Of a stretch of DNA of 64,000 nucleotides, positions 1-10,146 are shown one piece after another; the stretch's first letter is position 1; every line of letters begins with the position of its first letter. The DNA is taken from assembly GCA_905250025.1 (NCBI GenBank), contig CAJNOJ010000132.1, positions 1-64,000 on the forward strand, read 5' to 3'. This stretch comes from Adineta ricciae. Its lineage: Eukaryota > Rotifera > Eurotatoria > Adinetida > Adinetidae. The notes under the pieces were generated by a model, which worked only from the letters and a program-made list of their open reading frames with translations, did no database searches and was not told the origin of the DNA. The position numbers and the translations under genes are program-made.

Positions 1-15
1 TCTTTTACGAGGAGC

Positions 16-59
16 GGGGGGGGGGGGGGGGGGGGGGGGGGCGGCCCCCCCCCCCCCCC
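16..59. repeat. G26/C15 homopolymer tract
   Basis: Twenty-six consecutive G are followed by CGG and fifteen consecutive C. The two arms are complementary and could fold back on themselves. Pure homopolymers of this length are often sequencing or assembly artefacts, so the exact length should not be trusted. Confidence 0.8.
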
Positions 60-497
60 TACAACCTACCCTCAAATTTTGTCAGTTTGTAGGGTTGACC
101 CCTAAGGGTCTAGGGTTAAAATATTTCGCGGGTCCGATGCTCTTTGGCCGAGTTATGAAAATTTCAAAATTTGAAAAAACCGGTTTTTAATGCATTTTCG
201 GCTCAGCGCCAAAAGTAATTCTTGCCAAGTCCCGTATTTGAACAAATCGTTTTAAAAACCAACTTTTTTTAGGAATATGTTTGCTATGTTCATCTCCACC
301 AGATAACATATTTTCTCCCCGAAAAAAAATCTCTTCGCAAAAATTCCCTACGTGAAACCGAATTTGGGTGGTGTGAAAACATAAAAATTTCGAGAAAACC
401 AGTACAGATTCGTTTCTTCGTTTCCAACTACCATTCCAACACTTGTTCCACAAACAGCTCAAGCAGCTCTACCGAGTCCAATGAGAAAAGAAGTTTC

Positions 498-545
498 ACC
501 CAATCTTACCCAACCTCACCCACACCCTCACCCTCACACCCTCAA
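498..545. repeat. C-rich telomere-like degenerate repeat
   Basis: Degenerate tandem units of CCCTCA and CCCACA type occur here. The complement contains TGTGGG and TGAGGG, close to the TGTGGG-type repeat reported for bdelloid telomeres. It is an interstitial patch of a few units, not a telomere. Confidence 0.45.
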
Positions 546-860
546 TCTAGAACTCGAAGCTACGAGTTTTAAACTATTCAACTTTTAAATCTTATAAATT
601 TAAAATTCGAAGTTTCGAGTTTTCCGTTTAGCAACTCGCAAGTAATTGATTATAAATCCTGGAGTGACTCATTATTACCTATTAGGTAACTGTTGATTAA
701 ATACTAACCCACCGATTACTTATTATCAATCAACGGGCTATCAAGCAATCGGCATCTCACTATTAAATACTGCTTAATCATTCATTCACTATCTGACCAT
801 GAATTATCAGCCAACTAATCGTAACAAATCCCGTTCACATTGACCCTGACCATGCCGTTA

Positions 861-893
861 CCAGCTACACCCTCCCCAACACCCTCACCCACA
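861..893. repeat. Second C-rich telomere-like patch
   Basis: A short CACCCTCCCCAACACCCTCA-type stretch resembles the patch at 498-545 and lies in AT-rich sequence. Confidence 0.35.
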
Positions 894-1279
894 ATAATTG
901 ATAATCAGTTAGTCATTTAATAATTAGCGTTTAGTTAGTGTGTATTTAATAGCCAATTACTTAAGAGTTTAATACTCGAATAGTGTCTCCGACTTTTATA
1001 TGTATGTATCATATAGAATAAACTAGGCCTGTTGAAAAGTCTTTTAATCGAAACAAAACATGCGTTATAGTAGCTAAGTTCACATACACATACTCTCATT
1101 CTCAGAATGACAGGAAGATTGGAACTAAATATAATACAAAAATTTTCTCTGCGAAACTATGACACATACGGGAACATACAACATATGCTCTTTTAAATTT
1201 CGTAGAAGACTCGAATTTCATAATTACAGCCTTTAAAAAGTCTGCTATTTTCACTGCATTTTTCTCATAAGCTAAACTC

Positions 1280-1844
1280 ATGTTTAAGTTATTAATCTGT
1301 ATTATTGTCACGACTTGTTTGCCGTGGAATTGTGCTGGTGAGCAAAAAAGTTTGTTTTTCTGTTAATGTAATAAACCTCCCTTTTAATATAGGTAGAAAT
1401 GGTATGACTTGGAAAAAGTATACACATTTCGAACTGTTTGGTGTCGATATGGTCGGTTGCTTTGGAGCATCTGGAACTGCACCAGAAGCACCTGACATGA
1501 TATGTAATCCATATTCAGGAGATAGAAATTGTGATACGTCACTTCCAGTCTTGTGTACCAAATATGATAACAGCCCACGACCAACACTTCCTGTTATATG
1601 GGACTTTTATTCTGGTTGGAATAAAGGACAAATACGTTTAACAAGTCCAATCCGAGGCTCAGTATTTCGAGATTTGTCAGAAGTAGATCAGTTTTGTGAA
1701 GTTATATTTGGTAATGGATGGCGTACAGCTACGTTTCATGATGGAGGAGGTGGATGGAATTATTATTCTTATGGAAATATAGCTTCTGATAAACGATTCT
1801 GGGTACACATCGGTGATCAAAATGCAAACTGTTGGGACCACTGA
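1280..1844 (+). CDS. Small secreted protein, bacterial-like family, two exons
   Basis: I place the start at ATG 1280, upstream of the longest open frame, because a first exon (1280-1337) encodes a 20-residue hydrophobic signal peptide ending near NCAG. It joins across a 55-bp GT-AG intron (1338-1392) to exon 2 (1393-1844). The mature protein is about 150 residues, cysteine-rich (CNPY, NCD, LCTKY, FCEV, NCW), with a glycine-rich block (HDGGGGW) and a conserved-looking FWVHIGDQ...NCW end. From memory it resembles unnamed secreted proteins of bacteria such as myxobacteria, which would make it a horizontally acquired gene that gained an intron; this is inference. The function is unknown. The gene stands alone, with the next gene 1.5 kb downstream. 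Six extra residues of open frame upstream of the splice site in the same frame are intron read-through. Confidence 0.7.
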
Positions 1845-1917
1845 AAATAATACACAATAAGCACAGTTCGTTTCAACTTTTGAACTTTTTTTCTGTAATG
1901 ACGAAAAGTTTTTGGAA

Positions 1918-1923
1918 AATAAA
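1918..1923 (+). terminator. Poly(A) signal AATAAA of the secreted-protein gene
   Basis: A canonical AATAAA lies 74 bp after the stop codon at 1844, with T-rich sequence around it. Confidence 0.45.
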
Positions 1924-2395
1924 CAACATATAATCTGTGCTAATAACATTCATCGAAGTTAATGATCATTAAGTAATTTCACTACTCATGAGAACAAAAT
2001 AGAGATAACTGCTGAGAAAATCATTTTATTTCATACAGAAATGAAAGAAAGTATTCAATTTTTCGTACTACGCATCCGGTGTACATCATCAGGAAATGTA
2101 TTGACATTGAAAAGATATTCGAGAGGACAATGATACATATCAATGAATTTTGTATAGCGAATTATTATGTTGACAGGAGTGATTGCGATGATATCATCGT
2201 TTCTACAATTCTTGCCGACTAACATCTATCAATAATTAGTCTTTTGTGTATGAAACTACCGCTAGGTAAACCATAAATTTGAGAAGATAACCAGCATGGA
2301 GATGGTTCAATGGTGAGTGTCAATGAGAGAAAGTCAATAAGCCCATTTAAAGACAACATATTAATAAAACAACAATGATAACATAAAATAGTGAT
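1924..2395. other. Intergenic, nothing recognised
   Basis: AT-rich spacer with no supported ORF, RNA gene or repeat. Confidence 0.5.
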
Positions 2396-2566
2396 ATGGT
2401 AAGCATCGGCGGGCCAGAGGGGGGGAGGGCAATTGCCCCCCTGAAAAATTTTTGAAAGGGCAATAAATTTTTTCGCCTCAGAAAAAACGAATATCTGTGG
2501 TAATAACCACTGAAAAATTTTTATTGCCCCCTGAAATTTTTTTGCCGGCCCGCCGATGATGGTAAG
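2396..2566. mobile_element. 155-bp hAT-like MITE with 8-bp target-site duplication
   Basis: The element spans 2404-2558. It starts CATCGGCGGGCC and ends with the exact reverse complement GGCCCGCCGATG (2547-2558). It is flanked on both sides by the same 8-mer ATGGTAAG (2396-2403 and 2559-2566). Internal arms (GGGCAATAAATTTTTTCG and ...TTTTTATTGCCC) are also partly complementary. An 8-bp duplication with a terminal inverted repeat starting CA is the signature of hAT transposons. At 155 bp it has no coding capacity and must be mobilised in trans. Confidence 0.8.
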
Positions 2567-2720
2567 TAGTTTGTCGCAAAATCATACATAGAATATGAAT
2601 AAAATGACATAAAATATCACATTAAATCACGTCAGTTAGTATGTATCGATTGATAGATTAATGAACAAATAGATCAGTGATTATGATAGAAGATAACAAC
2701 AGACGTGAAAATACATGAGA

Positions 2721-3034
2721 TGCCTAATTCGACTTATATTATAAGTCGACCCCCGACAGGTTAGTATCAATTCGAATATAAATAGATACCTATATCACAC
2801 TTATAACAAATGAGTAGATAGGAATAGAAATAGATTTAGTTTTACTTATACATATATACACCCACACCCTCACTTGAGGGTGGGTGTACACGCGGATATA
2901 TCTCGATTGAGGGTGCTGTGGTGGGTGTGGGTGTAGTTGAGGGTGAGGGTATGTACGTATAAGCAAAACTAAATCTATTTCTATTCCTTTGGGTGCTAGG
3001 AATTGGTCACTTATATTATAAGTCGAATTAGGCA
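2721..3034. mobile_element. 314-bp foldback MITE
   Basis: Terminal inverted repeats of 26 bp (2721-2746 and 3009-3034, 25 of 26 matching) include the near-palindrome ACTTATATTATAAGT. A second inverted pair of 30 bp lies inside (2821-2850 and 2958-2987, 29 of 30 matching). The loop between them is filled by telomere-like C-rich and G-rich units. It has no coding capacity, and I could not define a target-site duplication, so the superfamily is unknown. Confidence 0.65.
2860..2950. repeat. Inverted telomere-like repeat inside the foldback element
   Basis: CACCCACACCCTCACTTGAG runs into GAGGGTGGGTGT, then after a spacer GTGGTGGGTGTGGGTGTAG and GAGGGTGAGGGT. Both C-rich and G-rich strands of a TGTGGG/TGAGGG-like repeat are present, in inverted orientation. 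Confidence 0.5.
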
Positions 3035-3420
3035 GCTACTCTTCTTTACCCTATAGTCCTTGCCAGCAAAAACAAAATAATCCGATTTTTATTACAATTA
3101 CGGTGATATGTATATTTACGCATGAATTATAAAATAAAGATATAAAAGTATGAAAATAAATATGTTAAGTGTTTCCTCCAACCTGCACAAAGTTTAAGTT
3201 TTCAATGGGCAAGAGTAATGATGAAGGTAAATAACAGTCATTCACATTCTTGCATAAAAGAATGACTTTTTCATTTTCGTAATCAATATCGAAATACGGA
3301 AGATGTCGCAAAGAGTGAATACGACGCTTTTCTTAATTCTAGTTGGTTATAAAATAAAAGGTATATTACTATGCGATAAATATATATATACCTACTGATA
3401 AGATTTCTCAAACAGAAGAC
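3035..3420. other. Upstream region of the F-box gene
   Basis: AT-rich sequence of 386 bp without a supported ORF. It presumably holds the F-box gene's promoter and 5' UTR, but I recognise no defined motif. Confidence 0.4.
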
Positions 3421-4362
3421 ATGTCCAAGCAATTCGAACATCTTGCCAATGAGATATTAATCACTATTTTCGATTATGTTAGCGTTCAAGATTTATATAG
3501 AAGTTTCTGGGGATTGAATCAACGATTGAATGATCTTCTTCAATCGCTGAATAAGTTATCCGTGAAAATCGAAAACAATGATTTATCGTTGATCGAAACA
3601 CTTGCCGATCGAATTATTCGATTAGAAGTTGACATCCCTGATGGTGTTAACTGGAGTCTATTTCCAAATCTACGATCATTAACACTAAAGCGAATAACTT
3701 TTCCGCAATCAAATGAACTTGCATTAGCCCACTTACCTTATTTAACCTATTTTTCACTTCTATCATGTGGATTCGATGCGTCGAGTTATCTTGCATATCA
3801 AATTTTCACCAATTGGTTTCCTTCTCTTCGTTACGTTAATCTAAGTGGAGTTGGTATGCCTTACGGACGCACATGGTCTCCGTTACCTAATCTTCGTTCG
3901 GTGTACGCAGTCTGTAGTGATCCAATTCTGCTCTCGCTTATTCCCACTGCGTGTCCCAATCTTCATCGATTGGAAGTCAAACTCGTTTCAAATAATTGCG
4001 CGATTGGTCTTCCTTCGTCTTCCAATCGACATGTTCAAGCACATCCACTCAAACACTTCATTCTTACTGACAGTCCAGGTTATCTACGTCTTGACAAGAT
4101 TGATTTTCTCTTTACTTTCTTATCCAATATTGAAAACCTTAATTTGTTTACACACGATCTGCCATTTTATGAACTCGTCTTAGTACTCATCAATAGACTG
4201 CCTCATCTTCGTCGATTCGATTGTAATATTGGCCAATCGAATGCACAACAAAGCCAGAATGTGGATATTGATACCATTCGAGCTATTCGTCCATGTTTCG
4301 GTAGGATACAATGTATAGAGAGAAGAAATGGTCGGCGACTTTATACAACAACTGAGGAATGA
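3421..4362 (+). CDS. F-box protein with LRR-like repeats (haplotype 1)
   Basis: A single-exon gene of 313 residues. Residues 5-30 fit an F-box (LANEILITIFDYVSVQDLY), the segment that docks on SKP1 in SCF ubiquitin ligases. The remainder has leucine-spaced blocks (LFPNLRSLTLKR, LPHLTYFSL, FPSLRYVNLSG, CPNLHRLEVK, LPHLRRFDCN) like degenerate leucine-rich repeats that would bind a substrate. This layout is common in expanded F-box families of bdelloids. The likely role is substrate adaptor for ubiquitination; the substrate is unknown. The ATG at 3421 is chosen because the F-box follows it directly. The DUF6508-like gene follows after 270 bp on the same strand. The second haplotype is at 6440-7184. 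Confidence 0.8.
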   Translation: MSKQFEHLANEILITIFDYVSVQDLYRSFWGLNQRLNDLLQSLNKLSVKIENNDLSLIETLADRIIRLEVDIPDGVNWSLFPNLRSLTLKRITFPQSNELALAHLPYLTYFSLLSCGFDASSYLAYQIFTNWFPSLRYVNLSGVGMPYGRTWSPLPNLRSVYAVCSDPILLSLIPTACPNLHRLEVKLVSNNCAIGLPSSSNRHVQAHPLKHFILTDSPGYLRLDKIDFLFTFLSNIENLNLFTHDLPFYELVLVLINRLPHLRRFDCNIGQSNAQQSQNVDIDTIRAIRPCFGRIQCIERRNGRRLYTTTEE

Positions 4363-4632
4363 ATGTTTCGAGAATACCGTCGTTTTACAAAAATACTATC
4401 CTTTTTTTTGTTAAAAATATAGAACAAGACCAATGAGTTCGTTAGAGAGTAATTTAACACACAAGCCATGCTAGAGTGGTATTCACTCGATCAAACACAT
4501 CCAGAGAGAAAAAACGCTACACGTGACAATGTTGATGTGCAGAAAGGAAAGAACCAACTTACTCTTTATATATTGGAAGGTTGGTGAAAGATTAATTCTT
4601 AACTCAACGAGATTGCACAAACAACAGACAAA

Positions 4633-5022
4633 ATGGCTGCTAATACCGACGATTCACATGTTCCAAGTGCAAAACAAGTCGACAAACTTCTTCAGTACCT
4701 CGACATACTCTATCCTGGAGGTAAACCGATTCAACCCGTGATTGATCCAAGTCCAGGAACTTGTATCTACAAGGATGAAGTAAATACATTTTGTCAAACG
4801 ATCTCCGATGATTGGTTCTGGCGCGGTTTTACTGCAAAAGCTGCTGCAGAATATTGTAACAATCCTGACAAGTTACAGACTGCGACTTGGAAAGACATCA
4901 AATGTGTACTGACGTTCTTTATCTTTAAAGAACGATTTTGCAATGGCTATCAAGGCGCAGCCATCGAAGACGGTTTTATACGCACACTATTACTCCGAGT
5001 GAAGGAGCTGGCAAAGAAATAA
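4633..5022 (+). CDS. DUF6508-like small protein (haplotype 1)
   Basis: Single exon, 129 residues. The C-terminal half (WFWRGFTAKAAAEYC, then CVLTFFIFKERFCNGY, then a GFIRTLLLRVKEL end) matches my memory of DUF6508, a small family found mainly in bacteria with a conserved (L)TxxxRKDRFCEG core followed by G(x)IxxxLRRL. No catalytic function is known for that family. Its presence in an animal suggests either an old acquisition or a wider distribution than I know. It is convergent with the acyl-CoA synthetase gene, whose stop lies only 34 bp away, so the two 3' UTRs must overlap. The second haplotype (7423-7755) has lost the start codon. Confidence 0.65.
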   Translation: MAANTDDSHVPSAKQVDKLLQYLDILYPGGKPIQPVIDPSPGTCIYKDEVNTFCQTISDDWFWRGFTAKAAAEYCNNPDKLQTATWKDIKCVLTFFIFKERFCNGYQGAAIEDGFIRTLLLRVKELAKK

Positions 5023-5056
5023 CCACAAATAGTTTGATCTCTGTTAACATGAAAAA

Positions 5057-6438
5057 CTACACTGTTTTTATTGAATGTTTCTCATTGTCATACAGTGATT
5101 GTACGATCGGTCGAAACTGTGTTTGAACAGCTTGTCGACGTGTTTTCAGAGTTATAGTTAGCAATCCATTTTGTACTGAAAATGGTTCTGGATGGAGATG
5201 AATGTTGCTGACAGTTTCGAAATATTTCAGTTTGTTGTCTTTCGCCAAACGAATTAAATCAGATAAAATCGCTTGCTTTAATTGTTCATCTTTGCACACG
5301 TCTGCAAACGGCATTGATTCTGTCAGTTTGAAATGTCTTCGTACATATTCTTCATCAGGTACAACAATGGCTACGACCGTTGCTTCTGTGGAAATGCCAT
5401 CGATAAAGATCTGTGCCACCCATTGAGAACGAAGATAAATATCTTCGAGACGTTCAGGTGCTATATACGTACCTTGATTAAGTTTGAATATGTGCTTTGT
5501 ACGATCGATAATACGCAATGCTCCATTACTAGCCCATTCTCCGACGTCACCAGTATGTAACCAACCTTTTTCATCAATAGTCTCGCGTGTTTTCACTTCG
5601 TCATCATAGTAGCCTACAGCAAAGACGATTGTAGGAAATTCTATGAGCAGTAGAATTTACCTTTGCAAATGACGGGACCTCGAATACAAATCTCTCCTTG
5701 ATTCATGTGACTTTGATAGTTCGTGTTTGGTACATCAATAAGTTTGATTTCCACCGTCGCAACTGGCGAGCCAATAGTGTCAAATGCCGTGTCACCAGCA
5801 TGTGTGGTTGTAGCACAAGCTGTCGATTCTGTTTGTCCATATCCAGTCAGAATAGGTATATCGAGCGCAATGCGATAAAAATGTAAAACATCGCGTGTAA
5901 TAGGTGCTGCGCCAACAAACATTGCTTTCAATTCACCACCGAACAGATCCTTTACTTTACGAAAAATCAAACGCGAGAACCAATTCGACTCTTCAGAGCG
6001 CAGTGCTTGCTGAACAAGGTATTGTTTGAGCTTACTCTGACCAACTTCAAGCATGATTCCATCATAGATCTTGTTGAGAATACGAGGTACGACAGTGACC
6101 TGTGTTGGTTTTACCATGGCAAAGTATTCGAGTAGTTTTTCGGGCTGTGGACAAAATACAACTTGATTTCCGCGTAATAAGACGCCAAGAAGAATAAATC
6201 GCTCGAATATGTGAGCCAACGGCAAGACTGAGCAGTGCCGAACGGTAACAGATCCTTTGAGATTGGCACGTTCTGTACGAAGAATATTACCTTTGGATGC
6301 CGCCAGAAGATTTTCATGCGATAACATAGATATTTTCGGATCACCTATAGAGGATGACGAATAAGCTTTAGAGGTAAATTGAGGGATGATTTGATCTACC
6401 TGTTGTGCCACTCGTCATAATCAATGTAGCAATGCTAT
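5057..6438 (-). CDS. Long-chain acyl-CoA synthetase, haplotype 1, 3' part
   Basis: Exons on the minus strand: exon 3 5057-5613, exon 2 5661-6344, and the last 39 nt of exon 1 (6400-6438), cut by the N at 6439. Introns are 47 bp (5614-5660) and 55 bp (6345-6399), both GT-AG. The joined frame carries ANL-superfamily motifs in order: the end of the P-loop TSGTTG/DPK split by the intron, TGYGQTESTACAT, and GWLHTGDVGEW...IIDRTKHIFKLNQGTYIAPE, the signature of the ACSL class. The enzyme activates long-chain fatty acids to acyl-CoA using ATP and CoA. The C-terminus here ends SLYDNEKHSIKTV, longer than in haplotype 2. Codons for exon 1 are supplied only by the copy at 9172-10146. Confidence 0.85.
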
Positions 6439-6439
6439 N
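6439..6439. other. N junction: return to haplotype 2
   Basis: Sequence after the N restarts at the homologue of 3618. The first 121 bases are identical to 3618-3738 and the next base differs. Haplotype 1 ends at the same homologous point (CTAT) as haplotype 2 does at 9170. Confidence 0.9.
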
Positions 6440-7184
6440 TCGATTAGAAGTTGACATCCCTGATGGTGTTAACTGGAGTCTATTTCCAAATCTACGATCA
6501 TTAACACTAAAGCGAATAACTTTTCCGCAATCAAATGAACTTGCATTAGCCCACTTACCTCATTTAACCTATTTTTCACTTCTATCATGTGGATTCGATG
6601 CGTCGAGCTATCTTGCATATCAAATTTTCTCCAATTGGTTTCCTTCTCTTCGTTACGTTAATCTAAGTGGAGTTGGTATGCCTTACGGACGCACATGGTC
6701 TCCGTCACCTAATCTTCGTTCAGTGTACGCAGTCTGTAGTGATCCGATTCTGCTCTCGCTTATTCCCACTGCGTGTCCCAATCTTCATCGATTGGAAGTC
6801 AAACTCGTTTCAAATAATTGCGCGATTGATCTTCCTTCGTCTTACAATCGACATGTTCAAGCACATCCACTCAAACACTTCATTCTTACTGACAGTCCAG
6901 GTTATCTATGTCTTGACAAGATTGATTTTCTCTTTACTTTCTTATCCAATATTGAAAACCTTAATTTGCTTACACACGATCTGCCATTTTATGAACTCGT
7001 CTTAGTACTCATTAATAGACTGCCTCATCTTCGTCGATTCGATTGTAATATTGGCCAATCGAATGCACAACAAAGCCAGAATGTGGATATTGATACCATT
7101 CGAGCTATTCGTCCATGTTTCGGTAGGATTCAATGTACAGAGAGAAGAAATGGTCGGCGACTTTATACAACAACTGAGGAATGA
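6440..7184 (+). CDS. F-box/LRR-like gene, haplotype 2, 5' end missing at junction
   Basis: This copy covers the part homologous to 3618-4362 (from about codon 67 to the stop); the F-box itself is lost at the N junction, not by mutation. The protein is nearly identical to haplotype 1, with a few substitutions (for example GLPSSSN to DLPSSYN and YLRLD to YLCLD). The frame is open to the same stop. Confidence 0.75.
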
Positions 7185-7422
7185 ATTTTTCGAGAATACC
7201 TTCGTTTTACAAAAAATATTATCCTTTTTTTTGTTAAAAATATAGAACAAGACCAATGAGTGTGTTAGAGAGTAATTTAACACACAAGCCATGCTAGAGT
7301 GGTATTCACTCGATCAAACACATCCAGAACAAAAAAAAAACGCTACACGTGATAATGTTGATGTGCAGAAAGGAAAAAACCAACTTACTCTTTATATATT
7401 GGAAGGTTGGTGAAAGATTATT

Positions 7423-7755
7423 CTTCAGTACCTCGACATACTCTATCCTGGAGGTCAACCGATTCAACCCGTGATTGATCCAAATCCAGAAACTTGCATG
7501 TACAAGGATGAAACAAATACATTTTATCGAACGATCTCCGATGATTGGTTCTGGCGCGGTTTTACTGTAAAAGCTGCTGCAGAATATTGTAACAATCCTG
7601 ACAAGTTACAGACTGCGACTTGGAGAGACATCAAATGTGTACTGACGTTCCTTATCTTTAAAGAACGATTTTGTAATGGCTATCAAGGTGTAGCCATCGA
7701 AAACGGTTTTATACGCACACTATTACTACGAGTGAAGGAGCTGGCAAAGAAATAA
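7423..7755 (+). pseudogene. DUF6508-like gene, haplotype 2, start codon deleted
   Basis: Compared with 4633-5022, a 93-bp stretch (equivalent to 4595-4687) is missing, which removes the ATG and the first 18 codons. The remaining frame reads LQYLDILYPGGQPIQPVIDP onward to the same stop. Upstream in this frame there is a TGA, so the first available Met is at 7471, which would give 94 residues containing the conserved core but not the N-terminal helix. The allele is either null or encodes a shortened protein. Confidence 0.65.
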
Positions 7756-7804
7756 CCAGAAACAGATTGATCTTTGTTAACATGAAAAACTAAACAGATT
7801 TTGT

Positions 7805-9170
7805 TCAATGGTTCTCTTTGTCATACAGTGATTGTACGAGCGGTCGAAACTGTGTTTGAACATTTTGTCGACGCGTTTTCAGAGTTATAGTTAGCAACCC
7901 ATTTTGCACTGAAAATGGTTCTGGATGAAGATGAATATTGCTGACAGTTTCAAAATATTTCAGTTTGTTATCTTTCGCTAGACGAATTAAATCAGATAAA
8001 ATTGTTCGTTTTAATTGTTCATCTTTGCACACGGCTGCAAATGGTATTGATTCTGTCGGTTTGAAATGTTTTTGTACATATTCTTCATCAGGTACAACAA
8101 TGGCTACGACCGTTGCTTCTGTGGAAATACCATCGATAAAAATCTGTGCCACCCATTGAGAACGAAGATAAATATCTTCGAGACGTTCAGGTGCTATATA
8201 CGTACCTTGATTAAGTTTGAATATATGCTTTGTACGATCGATAATACGCAATGCTCCATTACTAGCCCATTCTCCGACGTCACCAGTATGTAACCAACCT
8301 TTTTCATCAATAGTCTCGCCTGTTTTCACTTCGTCATCATAGTACCCTACGCAAAGACGATTGCAGGAAACTCTTTGAGCAGTAGAATTTACCTTCGAAA
8401 ATGACGGGACCTCGAATACAAATCTCTCCTTGATTCATGTGACTTTGATAGTTCGTGTTTGGTACATCAATAAGTTTGATTTCCACCGTCGCCACTGGCG
8501 AACCAATGACGTCAAATGCTGTGTCACCAGCGTGTGTGCTCGTAGCGCAAGCTGTCGATTCTGTTTGTCCATATCCAGTCATAACAGGTATATCGAGTGC
8601 AATGCGATAAAAATGTAAAACATCGCGTGTAATAGGTGCTGCGCCAACAAACACTGCTTTCAACTCATCACCGAACAGATTTTTTACTTTACGAAAAATT
8701 AAACGCGAGAACCAATTTGATTCTGTAGAACGCAATGCTTGTTGAACAAGATATTGTTTGAGCTTACTCTGACCAACTTCGAGCATGATTCCATCATAGA
8801 TCTTGTTGAGAATACGAGGTACAACGGTGACCTGTGTTGGTTTTACCATGGCAAAGTATTCAAGTAGCTTTTCGGGCTGTGGACAAAACACAACTTGATT
8901 TCCGCGTAATAGGACGCCAAGAAGAATAAACCGCTCGAATATGTGAGCTAACGGCAAGACTGAGCAGTGCCGAACGGTAACAGATCCTTTGAGATTGGCA
9001 CGTTCTGTACGAAGAATATTACCTTTGGATGCCGCCAGAAGATTTTCATGCGATAACATAGATATTTTCGGATCACCTATAGAGGATGACGAATAAGCTT
9101 TAGAGGTAAATTGAGGGATGATTTGATCTACCTGTTGTGCCACTCGTCATAATCAATGTAGCTATACTAT
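7805..9170 (-). CDS. Long-chain acyl-CoA synthetase, haplotype 2, 3' part
   Basis: Exon 3 7805-8346, exon 2 8393-9076, start of the exon 1 tail 9132-9170; introns of 46 bp (8347-8392) and 55 bp (9077-9131). It has the same ANL motifs as haplotype 1, with a few substitutions. The C-terminus ends SLYDKENH, five residues shorter than haplotype 1. Joined to exon 1 (9354-10146) it gives a 672-residue protein, the normal length for animal ACSL enzymes. Confidence 0.85.
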
Positions 9171-9171
9171 N
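9171..9171. other. N junction: unmerged 221-bp contig overlap
   Basis: Bases 9172-9392 repeat 8950-9170 exactly. This is one contig end placed twice, not a duplication. Confidence 0.9.
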
Positions 9172-10146
9172 AACGGCAAGACTGAGCAGTGCCGAACGGT
9201 AACAGATCCTTTGAGATTGGCACGTTCTGTACGAAGAATATTACCTTTGGATGCCGCCAGAAGATTTTCATGCGATAACATAGATATTTTCGGATCACCT
9301 ATAGAGGATGACGAATAAGCTTTAGAGGTAAATTGAGGGATGATTTGATCTACCTGTTGTGCCACTCGTCATAATCAATGTAGCTATACTATCTGGATCA
9401 ATAGTCGGTCGTTTGCGAATATCGTCTGCCTTAATTGCTTTCAAAATCGATGATAAACTTTGAATTTTACTATTTTCCTCTTGACGTAAACCGTTCATAA
9501 CAATAATCTTTTTGATTCGATCATTTTTCAATAGTTGATTTTGATAAGATCGAATACGTTCAATGTCATCAATCACAAGAACATCAGCTGTAGTTCGTTC
9601 AAGTAAATTCATAACGGTTGCAGGCTCATAACTAGTGTAGAGATTGACAAGAACGAAGCCATACATGTAACAAGCTTGTTCAATAAACAGATACTCAGGC
9701 CGATTCAGTGACATAATGGCTACCTTTGACTCGTTTGGTGTCAGATTTGTCGTCGTCCATAGATATGAGCCAATGAGACGACTTCGTTCGATGACTTTCG
9801 AATAGGATAACCAATCGATCGTATTCGATTTTTGTAAAGTACCAACACATGGCCCGTCATTTGAAGCCGTACGACCTTCATACAGAGTATCACCAAGTGT
9901 GCGTACGTTTGGGCAGATTGTTTTATACAATGTCCAAATATCAGCATCTTTGTAGAATGTACATCGGTAAATATGTTCGACATGATCTATCTCAACTGAT
10001 TGCCGATTGTAATCAATTCCATCGTGGTGTAACCGTTGAATACGAGTCTTAGCAATGTGAGCGTTTCTAGTGATCACTGGAAACCGTCGAAAAACCGATT
10101 TGATATTCGTTGTAGTTGGTTTTAAAAATAAACGCAACATGTTCAC
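9172..10146 (-). CDS. Long-chain acyl-CoA synthetase, 5' exon
   Basis: Exon 1 is 9354-10146 (264 codons plus one base) and the start of exon 2 is 9172-9298; the intron 9299-9353 is 55 bp and interrupts the ATP-binding loop between TSGTTG and DPKIS. Residues 1-38 are basic and hydroxyl-rich with few acids, which would suit a mitochondrial or membrane-targeting leader. The middle (SKVAIMSLNRPEYLFIEQAC, then YEPATVMNLLERT) is the usual ANL N-terminal domain. The start is the first ATG after upstream stops. The neighbouring SHIPPO gene lies 185 bp upstream on the same strand. Confidence 0.85.

Larger units (their letters stand above)
61..1279. other. Non-coding left flank, no gene seen
   Basis: This AT-rich stretch contains only short overlapping ORFs with no recognisable domain. 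It holds two C-rich telomere-like patches (498-545 and 861-893) and a small GACCC...GGGTC stem near 95-110. I find no supported gene before the ATG at 1280. Confidence 0.6.

Noticed and set aside
187..462. 91-codon minus-strand ORF
   Set aside because: Low complexity, no domain, no second copy to test conservation, and no splice context.
498..2955. Functional telomere or chromosome end
   Set aside because: Only short degenerate units, in both orientations and surrounded by unique sequence and genes.
3421..10146. True tandem duplication of F-box, DUF6508 and acyl-CoA synthetase genes
   Set aside because: Copies meet exactly at Ns with fixed 121/221-bp signatures, and gene parts complement each other across junctions. 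Allelic copies placed in series explain this better.
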